DNA of 38,506 bases from NCBI GenBank assembly GCA_029262755.1, contig JAJCYU010000156.1, forward strand, positions 1-38,506, read 5' to 3'. The DNA comes from Anaerolineae bacterium (GTDB taxonomy: Bacteria; Chloroflexota; Anaerolineae; Epilineales; Epilineaceae). Positions within the stretch are counted from its first letter, which is position 1; each line of letters starts with the position of its first letter. Shown here piece after piece: positions 14,701 to 21,954 of this stretch. Below the pieces are notes generated by a model, which saw only the letters and a list, made by a program, of their open reading frames with translations, made no database searches and had not been told where the DNA came from. The position numbers and the translations under genes are program-made.

Positions 14701-15351
14701 CACGCAGCCTTCGCCGAGGTCACGCTCGACACGCGCCTGATCATCTTGCGCGCGCCCGTCGCAGCGCTCGACTACGGCGCCGACGAGCCCGTGGCATTCG
14801 ACGCCGTCGTGTGGCACCACGCCAACTTCGACGAGGTGCGCGGCGGCTCGCGCTGGGATACCTACGAGAGCGTGCCCGACGGCGGCTTCGTGATCAACGA
14901 CGGCGGCGGCCGCGTCAACGCCTCCGGCGTGCTGTACAACGACGTGCAGGTGACCACCGAGCGCATGACCTTCGACGAGGCGCAGCTGGGCTTCGGCGTC
15001 GACCGCTGGTCGCTCGAGGTCGAGCGCGACGGCGAGAACTTCGCGGAGGTCACCAAGCGCGCGGTCACGGGCGACAACGTGCTGGACAAAATCTGGGCCG
15101 TATACACCTTCAACACCCCGGACGAATTCTTCGAGGACGTGGTCGGCGACAACCAGATCCTGACGCTCCAAGAAGGCTCCGTCGGACCGCCGCCCACCCG
15201 GCCTCCGCTTCCGACCCCGACCTCCGGTCCCGCGACGCCCGGCCCCGTCGTCGCGACGCCGACGGCCGTGGCCACCCCGTCGGACTTCGAGCCGGTCGGC
15301 ATCATCTACCTGCCCTTGGGTGCCAAGAACGCGGAAATCCGGGCTCGCTGA
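11707..15351 (+). CDS. Secreted subtilisin-family serine protease (S8) with PA insert and C-terminal YLPL tail
   Basis: A 1214-residue exported protease. A twin-basic N-region (PSTRRS) precedes a hydrophobic core and a SASAAP cleavage site. A propeptide-like domain follows (about 90-190). The catalytic triad is Asp213 (AIIDTGID), His278 (SHGSHVSG) and Ser613 (SGTSMATPM), with Asn in SASGNSG for the oxyanion hole. The long gap between His and Ser contains a PA-type domain (AIALISAGGCGQREVIERA, GAVGAVLYNT), common in cell-envelope subtilases. About 550 residues of beta-rich C-terminal region follow, then a Pro/Thr linker (RPPLPTPTSGPATPGP) and a hydrophobic end with IIYLPLGAKN. GTG 11707 was chosen from the ribosome binding site. 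It probably degrades extracellular protein or processes surface proteins. Confidence 0.93.
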   Translation: MYPRSSTSNTNARPSTRRSPVSLSGVLGTLLSPLFAALLAAGFASSASAAPQQRPEEPNTGPGLAPIHASILEDDAWGDPTAELPVLLELAGRTGLERYLDAGGVVGAKDPASVALRDRLYARLHVEQAPAAAFLDKVGVFVDHTFDSAFNGFLVYATPAQIEALRSAPGVSRILRAPYHERALDNAVPTIGADRVQAALGYKGAGVNIAIIDTGIDYFHKSLGGDGKPNDFRNNNRASIEPGSFPTEKVVGGYDFVGFAYTGGRPGPDSDPVDDQSHGSHVSGISAGMPGNPNVPAGVAPEASLIGLKVFGARGGTNHVVPALEWCADSNMDLPVPGVRARCDVINMSLGSGWAFGIQPYIGVIRRVSQAGVVILSASGNSGDVAFITGSPGAALHTLSVASTVAGGARVDMIRAYHGGNTEDIEALEADPQFAPQMADIGTVRAPMKWLGRACLGDVSENDVAGAIALISAGGCGQREVIERAASEGAVGAVLYNTVDQLLPVGTGGDSFEDRVAIPAFGIALSSGTYLRDLLTGGTAVEGHLDATFKNSIQKDNLGDTISGFSSRGPSRLGIINRGQGGELKPELAAPGSAILAPLFGTGDRGARFSGTSMATPMVAGAAALLIERLRDIGVLADDMPITAGSNPQNIEALDISAMLVNYTATVFASPGVPAALARGGSGRIDVLAAAQADTIVRAGEIASINYGRRPFSLSEELEGISFTIKNVGATDKTYHIHGEMLMRDDRNRGLEFLFTSGELTADDRIMVPAQSSKVVTVRPLITPERLKPFGAYGGANVFSAGLTDAEYDAHIYVTEVDGEGGDPLPDGDEARVPMYLVPRGTSLVHAADETVTVDRDTGVGTADFLNDSKVTGRAELFALLGEDYGDNVGPQMNIERVGARVAEDEGGRRYVEFALQTLRPRQIPLESSFRILLDTDRDGSIDYMILNDDLAWFLGSLGVRGTGLAVQGTQRMLIVEVSGQNPFGFKFPVGTFGGDFAHAAFAEVTLDTRLIILRAPVAALDYGADEPVAFDAVVWHHANFDEVRGGSRWDTYESVPDGGFVINDGGGRVNASGVLYNDVQVTTERMTFDEAQLGFGVDRWSLEVERDGENFAEVTKRAVTGDNVLDKIWAVYTFNTPDEFFEDVVGDNQILTLQEGSVGPPPTRPPLPTPTSGPATPGPVVATPTAVATPSDFEPVGIIYLPLGAKNAEIRAR

Positions 15352-15459
15352 CCGCGTGGGTCCCTGTCCCCGCACCGGCGCGCCGGAGGCCGACGAGACG
15401 CCCGGCGCAGCGGCAGCCGTCTTCAGCGGCGCCACCACGGTGACTTCGGGGCCGACCAC

Positions 15460-17046
15460 GTGACGCGCACGCAAGCAGAACCAAGGGCGTCGATCCTCGT
15501 CGGGATCGACGCCCGCTTGCGCGCCTACCGCGGCGGCGGCATCGCCGAGCACGTGAACCGTCTCCTCGCCGGCCTCACGGCCATCGATGCCGAACACGAT
15601 GGCGTCCGCATGCGCGTCTTCGCTCACCGGAAGGAGCGTGGCGCCGACGCGTCGCGGCGGGCGGTCGGCGCGTACCGCGCGGGGTCCGCGACGGAAACTG
15701 CTGAGAGATCGATTGCCGGATCGACGGCAGGATCCACGCACGGGAAGGCCGACGGTGCGCGCGACGGTGTCGCCGGCACCGTCGACGCCGCCGGCTCGGT
15801 CGACGCCGCGGGTCCGGCACCGGATGTCGAGCGCGAGCACCGCGGCGCTCGCAAGGACGCTCGCCACGACGCTCGCCACCATCGTCCCCACCATGGTCGC
15901 CACGAGACCACCTACCTGTGGACCCCACCCCACCATCGCCTCGAAGGCCTGAGCCTGCCGCTTGAGATTGCAGTGCGCGGTCGCCTCGACCTGCTGCACA
16001 GCCCGGACGTCGTCGTGCCGGCCGCATGGCGCGGCCCCTCGGTCGCCACGGTGCACGATGTGGCCTTCTTGCGACGACCGGAGCTGCTCACCGACGAGAG
16101 CCGCCGCTACTACACCCAAGTTCACCGCAGCGTCCGGCGCGCGACCCGCATCATCACGGTCTCCGAGCACACCCGCCGCGAGCTGCTCGCCCTGACCGAC
16201 GTCGACCCCGCGAAGATCGTCGTGGTCCCGAATGCCGTCGCCCCCCATCTGCTGGATGGGGGGGAGATTGCTGGAAGCGGGAACAGCGTCGATTGCGACG
16301 GACACGGTCGCCTCGGCCCTGTTCTCGGAGTCCACGAAGTCGATGAACCCGACGTCCTCGGTCGGCGCGCGATGGATCGCGACGTCCACGGTCGCGGCAA
16401 TCTCCTCGGCGATCGCGACGAACGTGCGATCGCCGGCGCCCGTTCATCTCCCGCTCTTCCTCCCACGACCGACCACGCCCCCTACGTCCTGTTCGTGAGC
16501 ACGATCGAGCCGCGCAAGAACGTGAGGGTGCTCCTCGAGGCGTTCCGCGCCTGGATCGACGCCGGCGGCGCCCAACACGAAGGCCGCGACGTGCAGCTCG
16601 TGCTGGCCGGCGGCGACGGTTGGAAGAGCGAGGAGGTATACGCGCGAGCCAACGCGCTTCGCCTCGGTCACCGCGTCCATTGGCCGGGATGGGTAGGCGC
16701 GGCGGAGCTGGCCGGCCTTTATCGCGGCGCCCTGATGCTGGCCCATCCGGCACTGGACGAGGGCTTCGGCATGACGCCGCTCGAGGCCATGGCGTGCGGA
16801 ACCCCGGTCGTGGTCAGCGACGCGGGCAGCCTGCCGGAGGTGGTCGGCGACGCCGGGCTGCTCGTCGACCCCACGAACGTCGCGGCATGGAAGGCTGCAC
16901 TGGAACGCGTGACCGGCGATCCCAACCTACGTCGCGCGATGCGCGAATCGGGTCCGCCCCGCGCCGCACAGTTCACGATCCAGCGCCAGGCACGCGAGAC
17001 GATCGCGGTCTACCGGGCGGCCGTTGAACAGGCTGACGCACAATGA
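15460..17046 (+). CDS. Family 4 glycosyltransferase with two low-complexity insertions
   Basis: GT-B fold transferase. The N-terminal acceptor domain has GIDARLRAYRGGGIAEHV and VATVHDVAFLRRPEL; VSEHTRRELL marks the middle. The donor domain contains FVSTIEPRKNVRVLLEAF and the nucleotide-sugar motif DEGFGMTPLEAMACGTPVV. Two in-frame inserts interrupt the fold: about residues 65-150 (Gly/Ala/Asp, then His/Arg-rich DARHDARHHRPHHGRH) and about 265-340 (Asp/Gly/Arg-rich). Without them the length would be about 370, normal for GT4. The start GTG at 15460 lacks a clear ribosome binding site. Its stop overlaps the next GT4 gene (ATGA). It likely adds a sugar in surface polysaccharide or glycolipid synthesis; the donor is unknown. 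Confidence 0.88.
   Translation: MTRTQAEPRASILVGIDARLRAYRGGGIAEHVNRLLAGLTAIDAEHDGVRMRVFAHRKERGADASRRAVGAYRAGSATETAERSIAGSTAGSTHGKADGARDGVAGTVDAAGSVDAAGPAPDVEREHRGARKDARHDARHHRPHHGRHETTYLWTPPHHRLEGLSLPLEIAVRGRLDLLHSPDVVVPAAWRGPSVATVHDVAFLRRPELLTDESRRYYTQVHRSVRRATRIITVSEHTRRELLALTDVDPAKIVVVPNAVAPHLLDGGEIAGSGNSVDCDGHGRLGPVLGVHEVDEPDVLGRRAMDRDVHGRGNLLGDRDERAIAGARSSPALPPTTDHAPYVLFVSTIEPRKNVRVLLEAFRAWIDAGGAQHEGRDVQLVLAGGDGWKSEEVYARANALRLGHRVHWPGWVGAAELAGLYRGALMLAHPALDEGFGMTPLEAMACGTPVVVSDAGSLPEVVGDAGLLVDPTNVAAWKAALERVTGDPNLRRAMRESGPPRAAQFTIQRQARETIAVYRAAVEQADAQ
15772..15903 (+). repeat. 18-bp and 12-bp tandem repeats inside the GT4 gene
   Basis: An 18-bp unit is repeated at 15772 and 15790 (GTVDAA, GSVDAA). 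Further on, GACGCTCGCCAC is repeated at 15856 and 15868 with two diverged copies at 15880 and 15892 (DARH DARH HRPH HGRH). All are in frame, within the first low-complexity insert. Confidence 0.8.
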
Positions 17047-18467
17047 AGATCCTGATCGTCGCGCCTCAAGTGCCATGGCCGATGCACCAAGGCACGTCGC
17101 TGCGCAACGGCAACATCGTCTTGGAGCTTGCGCGCCGACACGAGGTCCACGTCGTGGCCTTTGCCGCGGAAGGGTCCCAGAGCGCGGTCGAAAAGAGTGC
17201 GGCCGAACAGAGCACAGTCGAGCAGAATTCGGGCGAGCAACGTGCGGAAGGGGAGCACGGCCGACGTGACCGCGACGCATCCATCCACGGTCCGCTCTCC
17301 GAAGCCGGCGTGACCGTGCACACCGTAGCCGCCCCCGCCGCGCGCCCGACGTGGCGCCGCGTTTTTGACCTGCCCACCACCCTCGTGCCCGACCTCGCGC
17401 GGCGTCTCGACAGCCGGGCGATGGACGCGCTCGCCCGGAGCGTGGCCTCTGAAGGCGCCTTCGACGTCGTCCAGATCGAAGGCCTGGAGATGGCACGCCA
17501 CGGGCTCGTCGCCGCGGCTGCGGCACGTGCGTCCGGGCGGCCGCACGGCCACGCGAACCGGCGTTCGGACAAACGTTCGCAGGACCGGTCTCAGCAAACG
17601 ATGCAGAAGCCAACGCGGGACCCGACGCAGGATCAGGAACGAAGGGTTCGGATCCTCTACGACGCCCACAATGCCGAGTGGGTGCTGCAGGACCGTGCAT
17701 GGCGCGCGGATTTACGCCGATTGCGCGGCTGGCTCGGTGCGCTCTACTCGCGCATCCAGACCGCGAAGCTGCGCCGCTTCGAGCGGACGTTGCTGGCATC
17801 CGTGGACGCCGTGGTGGCCGTCAGCGATGCCGACGCCGCCGCGTTGCGCGCCGTGGCGGATCGCGGCGCAGCGCCGATCACCGTGGTCCCCAACGGCGTC
17901 GACATCGACGCGCTCCGTCCGAGCGAGGGCGCCGTCGAGGCAGGAACGTGCCTGTTCATCGGCAAGATGGATTTCCGACCCAACGTGGACGCCATGGTGT
18001 GGCTGTGCCGGTATGTATGGCCCGAGGTGCGCCGCCGCGAGCCCGGAGCCCGGCTCTGGATCGTGGGCCGCGACCCGTCCCCCACCGTGCGGGCGTTGGC
18101 GGACGAAGACAACGGCGTCACGGTCGTGGGCGGCGTGCCCAGCGTGGAATCGTGGCTCGCGCGTGCGGCCGTGGTCGTGGTGCCGCTGCGCATCGGCGGC
18201 GGTACGCGCCTCAAGGTGCTGGAGGCGATGGCGGCCGGCAAGGCCATCGCCGCAACCACGATGGCCGTCGAGGGCCTCCGGGTCGCGGACGATCACGAGG
18301 CCCTCCTGGCGGACGCCGCCCCCGCGCTGGCCGACGCGATCGTGCGCCTGCTTGGCGACGACGCGCTCCGCGCACGGCTGGGCGCCCAAGCCCGCAGGCG
18401 CGTCGAGGACGACTACCCTTGGTCCGCGCTCGTGCCGCACATCGAGGCACGCTACACCTCCTCCTGA
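17043..18467 (+). CDS. Family 4 glycosyltransferase, second copy
   Basis: A 474-residue GT-B transferase. The N-terminus MKILIVAPQVPWPMHQG is typical of a polysaccharide/sugar transferase subgroup with a GTSLRNGN loop; then YDAHNAEWVLQ, AVSDADAAALRAV, VVPNGVDIDALRP, FIGKMDFRPNVDAMVWL and the donor region VVPLRIGGGTRLKVLEAMAAGKA. Two in-frame inserts are present: about residues 42-80 (pentapeptide repeats SAVEK/SAAEQ/STVEQ/NSGEQ) and about 165-198 (Arg/Gln/Asp-rich). ATG 17043 overlaps the stop of the upstream GT4 (ATGA), so the pair is probably translated together. Donor and acceptor unknown. Confidence 0.9.
   Translation: MKILIVAPQVPWPMHQGTSLRNGNIVLELARRHEVHVVAFAAEGSQSAVEKSAAEQSTVEQNSGEQRAEGEHGRRDRDASIHGPLSEAGVTVHTVAAPAARPTWRRVFDLPTTLVPDLARRLDSRAMDALARSVASEGAFDVVQIEGLEMARHGLVAAAAARASGRPHGHANRRSDKRSQDRSQQTMQKPTRDPTQDQERRVRILYDAHNAEWVLQDRAWRADLRRLRGWLGALYSRIQTAKLRRFERTLLASVDAVVAVSDADAAALRAVADRGAAPITVVPNGVDIDALRPSEGAVEAGTCLFIGKMDFRPNVDAMVWLCRYVWPEVRRREPGARLWIVGRDPSPTVRALADEDNGVTVVGGVPSVESWLARAAVVVVPLRIGGGTRLKVLEAMAAGKAIAATTMAVEGLRVADDHEALLADAAPALADAIVRLLGDDALRARLGAQARRRVEDDYPWSALVPHIEARYTSS
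17181..17240 (+). repeat. Degenerate 15-bp tandem repeat, four copies
   Basis: Units at 17181, 17196, 17211 and 17226 follow the pattern AGNNCGGNCGANNAG and read as SAVEK, SAAEQ, STVEQ, NSGEQ. They are more diverged than the arrays in the response regulator, suggesting an older expansion. Confidence 0.75.
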
Positions 18468-18591
18468 GCGGCCCTAGGAGCCCTGTGGTGCCCTGTAGCA
18501 CCCGAAACGAGGCGCTGAGATTGGCGCACCGACCACGACCCGCCGACCATCACGCAGTTATCCCGCGCGCCCACAACCCGGAGCTCGGAGC

Positions 18592-18825
18592 ATGGACAAC
18601 AGCGAACGAAGCGAAGCCATCTCGAGCGCCATCGCGCGCTACGAGGCGTTGATCGCGGAGCTCGACTCCGCCATGGCCCACGCCCGCACGACCATCGGCC
18701 ACTTTCAAACGGGCGAGCTCGCCCGCGCCGGCGCGCACGGCTTGGCCGTCGAAGGCCACATGGCCACGGCCCGCAAGCTCCTCGACGCAGCCGCCATGGA
18801 CTGGGCGGAGCACAGCCAGGCGTGA
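18592..18825 (+). CDS. Small helical protein coupled to the GT9 gene
   Basis: A 77-residue protein predicted to be almost entirely helical (RYEALIAELDSAMAHAR, AVEGHMATARKLLDAAAMDW), without Cys, membrane segment or known motif. A GGAGC-type ribosome binding site precedes the ATG. Its stop overlaps the next start in GTGA, so it is translationally coupled to the GT9-like enzyme and may be an accessory subunit. I do not recognise the family. Confidence 0.65.
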   Translation: MDNSERSEAISSAIARYEALIAELDSAMAHARTTIGHFQTGELARAGAHGLAVEGHMATARKLLDAAAMDWAEHSQA

Positions 18826-20435
18826 CGCCGCCCCGCCCGGTCGACCCCGACCAAGCCATCGCGTGGCGCGCCGAAGCGCGCGCGCACGCGGAGCGCGAAG
18901 CAGCACGCGACGTGCGCCGCGGCGCGTGGCTACGCTGGGCGCCGGGAGCACGCCGCACCGAGCCGCTGCACTTCGCATGGCAAGAAGCATGGGCGGAGGG
19001 CGAAGGCGATCGTGCCGGCGGCGGCGATCGCGATGAACGCGGCGATCGCGTGGGACACGGCCATCGAACTGACCGCATCATCCGCGACACCGGCGGCGAT
19101 CGCGACGGCGGCGTCGATCGTGCCGCCAATGGCATTCGCGACGGACTCGGCGATCCCACATCCCAAGGCGATCGCAGCGTCCAAGGCGATCGCAGCGTCC
19201 ACGGCGATCGAACGGGCCGCGAGCCTCACGAAGCACGCGATCCACTCGCCGACCTCCCCGCCGGCGCGGGGATCCTGTGGCTGCAGCCCGACCACTTGGG
19301 CGATGTGCTCCTGCGTGGGCCCGCGCTCGCCGCCCTGCGCGCCCGGCGGCCGGACGCGCACATCACGCTGGCCGTGGGGCCGTGGGCGACCGAGGTCGCG
19401 CGCCATCTGGAGGGGCCGGACGCGATTCGCTCGATCGCGTTCCCCGCTTTCTCGCGCCGTCCCGCCGCCGCTCGCGCGAGCGGCGTACGGCGGCTGGCGC
19501 CCTACGCGCTGCTCGCGCGTGAAGCCGCACGTCTTCGCCGCGACCGTTTCGACGCGGCGATCGTCGGGCGCGACGACGATGTGTGGAGCGCATGGCTCGC
19601 CGCGCTCGCCGGCATTCCAAGGCGCGTGGGGCATGCACATCCAGCGCTCGCGCCCTTCTTGACGCACGCGCTGACCGACGCGCGGGGAGCGTGCCACGTC
19701 GCGGCCGCGTCGCTCGGGCTCGTGGGCGCGCACGGAATCGACGCCGCGCGGCACCCGCTCCGCTGGCGAATCGATCCAACGGACCGGGACGTGGCGCGCA
19801 GGCTGATGGCGACCCTCGAGAGCAGGGCGAATCGCGATTTCGCGGCGACCACGGACGTCTCGGCGAATCGCGACATCGCAGCATCCCTCGACCATGCGGC
19901 ATCCGGCGACAAGGCAACGGCCGGCGACATCGAAACCGTGCCGATCGCAATCCACCCCGGCTCCGGATCTGCGTTCAAGCAATGGCACGCCGAAGGCTGG
20001 GCCGCGTTGCTCGACGAGATCGCGCAGCCCACAACGCCGGTCGTGCTCACGGGAGGTCCCGGCGAGGAGCGGCTGACACGCACGGTGCGAGCCGCCCTCG
20101 GCGACGCCCGGCCCGTCCTCGACCTCGGCGGCCGTACATCCGTCGCCGAGCTCGCGGCCGTCTTTGCCGCCTGCCGCCTCGTGCTCGGTCCCGACAGTGG
20201 GCCGCTGCATCTTGCCGCGGCGGTCGGCACGCCCTCGGTTCACCTCTACGGTCCCGCTGACGCGCGCCGCTTCGGACCATGGGGCGATCCCGGCCGGCAC
20301 GTGGTCGTGGCATCGGCCTTGCCGTGCGCACCCTGCCATCGTCTCGACTGGCCCGCCGCGGACGAACATCGATGTGTGCGCGGCCTTTCGGTGCCCGCGG
20401 TGGTCGCGGCAGCACGCTGTTGCGGCGGCGCTTGA
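18822..20435 (+). CDS. GT9 (heptosyltransferase-like) glycosyltransferase with repeat-rich insert
   Basis: The core matches family 9 ADP-heptose:LPS transferases: ILWLQPDHLGDVLLRGPAL at the N-domain start, IHPGSGSAFKQWHAEGWAAL, VVLTGGPGEE, and the donor site LVLGPDSGPLHLAAAVGTP. The end carries CAPC and a later Cys, as in several GT9 enzymes. Usual length is about 340-360; this is 537. The excess lies in an N-terminal extension whose residues about 60-147 are Gly-Asp-Arg repeats, plus a mid-protein insert (ANRDFAATTDVSANRDIAAS and on). The GTG at 18822 overlaps the upstream stop. Because Chloroflexota generally lack LPS, the acceptor is probably another surface glycan; this is inference. Confidence 0.88.
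   Translation: MTPPRPVDPDQAIAWRAEARAHAEREAARDVRRGAWLRWAPGARRTEPLHFAWQEAWAEGEGDRAGGGDRDERGDRVGHGHRTDRIIRDTGGDRDGGVDRAANGIRDGLGDPTSQGDRSVQGDRSVHGDRTGREPHEARDPLADLPAGAGILWLQPDHLGDVLLRGPALAALRARRPDAHITLAVGPWATEVARHLEGPDAIRSIAFPAFSRRPAAARASGVRRLAPYALLAREAARLRRDRFDAAIVGRDDDVWSAWLAALAGIPRRVGHAHPALAPFLTHALTDARGACHVAAASLGLVGAHGIDAARHPLRWRIDPTDRDVARRLMATLESRANRDFAATTDVSANRDIAASLDHAASGDKATAGDIETVPIAIHPGSGSAFKQWHAEGWAALLDEIAQPTTPVVLTGGPGEERLTRTVRAALGDARPVLDLGGRTSVAELAAVFAACRLVLGPDSGPLHLAAAVGTPSVHLYGPADARRFGPWGDPGRHVVVASALPCAPCHRLDWPAADEHRCVRGLSVPAVVAAARCCGGA
19005..19214 (+). repeat. Iterated GGCGATCG motifs with 18-bp tandem units
   Basis: About seven GGCGATCG occurrences fall within 210 bp, several extended to the palindrome GCGATCGC. 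The last part is a clear 18-bp tandem: GGCGATCGCAGCGTCCAN twice, then a diverged copy beginning GGCGATCGAACG. All keep the GT9 frame and encode GDR-type repeats. Confidence 0.85.
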
Positions 20436-20590
20436 GCCGAACCTATACTCGCCTGCCCTGAACTTCGGCGAGCAGCCGCTCATCCGGCCGAACGGGTCCC
20501 ATCACGAGCTCATCGTAGAGCGCACGTACAGACCGGATGAGGACGATCGGCAGCGCGGAGGCCAACGGTCCGGCACGCAGGGGGAGAACC

Positions 20591-21283
20591 GTGCACCAAC
20601 TCGATATTGCCGAAATCGCCGAAGAGATCCGTACGCCCTATCACATCGTTCCGCTGCTTTCGCTTGGAGCGGTAGAGGTAAGCCTCGTCATCTGCAGCGG
20701 GCCGAAGCCGTGGCATCGCAGCACGGTGCACGACGAGCTTGCGCTTGTGCTCGAGGGCGTGGTCACGCTCGACGGCCCGCGCGGACGGACCGTGGCCAAC
20801 GAGGGCGACATCGCCCGCGTGCCCGCCAAGATCGGTCACGCCTATGCGTCCGGCATGCGCTCGACGGTCGTGTTGTTCCAGGAACGCGATCTGGCGGTCC
20901 ACACCAACGGACACCGCAAGGGCCCCGCACCCGCCGACGAGCTCGAGGTCCTGGACGAAGCCAGCCGCGTCACCTTCGGCATCGACGTGCGCGCGGCCGA
21001 GCCCTTTGCGTGGCTGGCGACCGGCAACGTGGGCCCCTTTAGCGCGTCTTCAACCCGCCTCGCCGGCACGAGCGAAGAATATGAAACGCCGCCGGGCGGC
21101 ATCGTGATCCTGGTCTACCGCGGTGTCATGGACTACCGCGCCGACGGCGATTACGGCTCCATCGTGGGACTCCAACTCCTGCATGTTCCCCAAGGCAAGC
21201 GGTTGACGCTAAGCAGCGAGCGTGGTGCGACGATCGTCGTGCTGGCACGCAGCGGCGCCGCATTGCCACGCTTGAAGGATTGA
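20591..21283 (+). CDS. Cupin-domain protein
   Basis: A 230-residue beta-barrel protein. The cupin signature is visible: KPWHRSTVHDELALVLEG (His, His and Glu metal ligands), then a Gly-rich turn and VPAKIGHAYAS (third His). A second half (ETPPGGIVILVYRG, YGSIVGLQLLHVPQG) looks like a second cupin-like barrel with no metal ligands. The start is the GTG at 20591, with AGGGGGAG 4 nt upstream; the ORF-track ATG at 20537 has no such site. Substrate unknown. It precedes the MgtC-like gene by 4 nt and is probably co-transcribed with it. Confidence 0.8.
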   Translation: MHQLDIAEIAEEIRTPYHIVPLLSLGAVEVSLVICSGPKPWHRSTVHDELALVLEGVVTLDGPRGRTVANEGDIARVPAKIGHAYASGMRSTVVLFQERDLAVHTNGHRKGPAPADELEVLDEASRVTFGIDVRAAEPFAWLATGNVGPFSASSTRLAGTSEEYETPPGGIVILVYRGVMDYRADGDYGSIVGLQLLHVPQGKRLTLSSERGATIVVLARSGAALPRLKD

Positions 21284-21287
21284 CCCC

Positions 21288-21716
21288 GTGCTCGAAACCG
21301 CGCTCACGATGGCGGCCGCATACTTGATCGCCCTGCCGATCGCCTATGACCGGGAAGCCCGTTCCCGTAGCGCAGGGCTGCGCACCTTCCCGCTCGTGGG
21401 AATCGGCAGCTGCGGCTTTGTGCTCATCGCGCTGCAGAGTCCAGGTGTGGACGAATCGGCTGTCGGCCGCATCGTGCAGGGGCTCATCACCGGGATCGGC
21501 TTCATCGGCGGCGGCGCCATCCTCAAGGACAAGGGCGAGGTCCGGGGCACCGCGACGGCGGCGAGCATTTGGATCACCGCGGGCATCGGTGCGGCGGTGG
21601 CCTTCGGCCTCTACCCCATCGCGATCGCGCTCTCCGCAGCGACCACGTTGACCTTCTGGCTGATCACGCCGATCAAGCAACAGATTCCTCAGCCAGACGA
21701 AAGTCAGCTCGACTGA
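21288..21716 (+). CDS. MgtC/SapB-family inner-membrane protein
   Basis: A 142-residue protein with four hydrophobic helices. The signature of the family is clear: YLIALPIAYDREARSRSAGLR, LVGIGSCGFVL, IVQGLITGIGFIGGGAILKD, VRGTATAASIWITAGIGAAV. It lacks the cytoplasmic C-terminal domain of MgtC proper, as do many SapB-type members. In known systems these proteins affect magnesium homeostasis or membrane-energised enzymes; the role here is not evident from context. The start GTG is 4 nt past the cupin stop. Confidence 0.9.
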   Translation: MLETALTMAAAYLIALPIAYDREARSRSAGLRTFPLVGIGSCGFVLIALQSPGVDESAVGRIVQGLITGIGFIGGGAILKDKGEVRGTATAASIWITAGIGAAVAFGLYPIAIALSAATTLTFWLITPIKQQIPQPDESQLD

Positions 21717-21842
21717 TCGCGCCCTCGACCGAGCGTCCTGCCCAACAAACATCGACCGCGAGCACGAATAGTCGGGCACCAGCACAGTGTGGTTGCGTCC
21801 CCCGTCCTCACCCTCCGGCGTCATCACCCCTAAGCCTCCTCT

Positions 21843-21871
21843 ATAGTTGATCCACCGCATAGTTGATCCAC
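21843..21871. repeat. 13-bp direct repeat upstream of the second subtilase
   Basis: ATAGTTGATCCAC occurs at 21843-21855 and again at 21859-21871, a period of 16 bp. It lies about 85 bp upstream of the subtilase ATG in a locally AT-richer patch. It could be a regulator binding site or a small duplication. Confidence 0.6.
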
Positions 21872-21954
21872 TGCCGAGCCCGCCACCCCGCCCGTGTCCG
21901 GGGCTCGGACCTCGCCGGTCCGCGTCCGCGCGTACCGGCGCATCGGAGACCGTG

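Noticed and set aside
13714-16389. 891-residue antisense ORF opposite subtilase and GT4
   Set aside because: Antisense shadow spanning two real genes on the other strand; no motif or ribosome binding site.
19012-19662. 216-residue ORF in another frame of the GT9 gene
   Set aside because: Ala/Ile repeats arise from the GGCGATCG array read out of frame; the GT9 motifs define the real frame.
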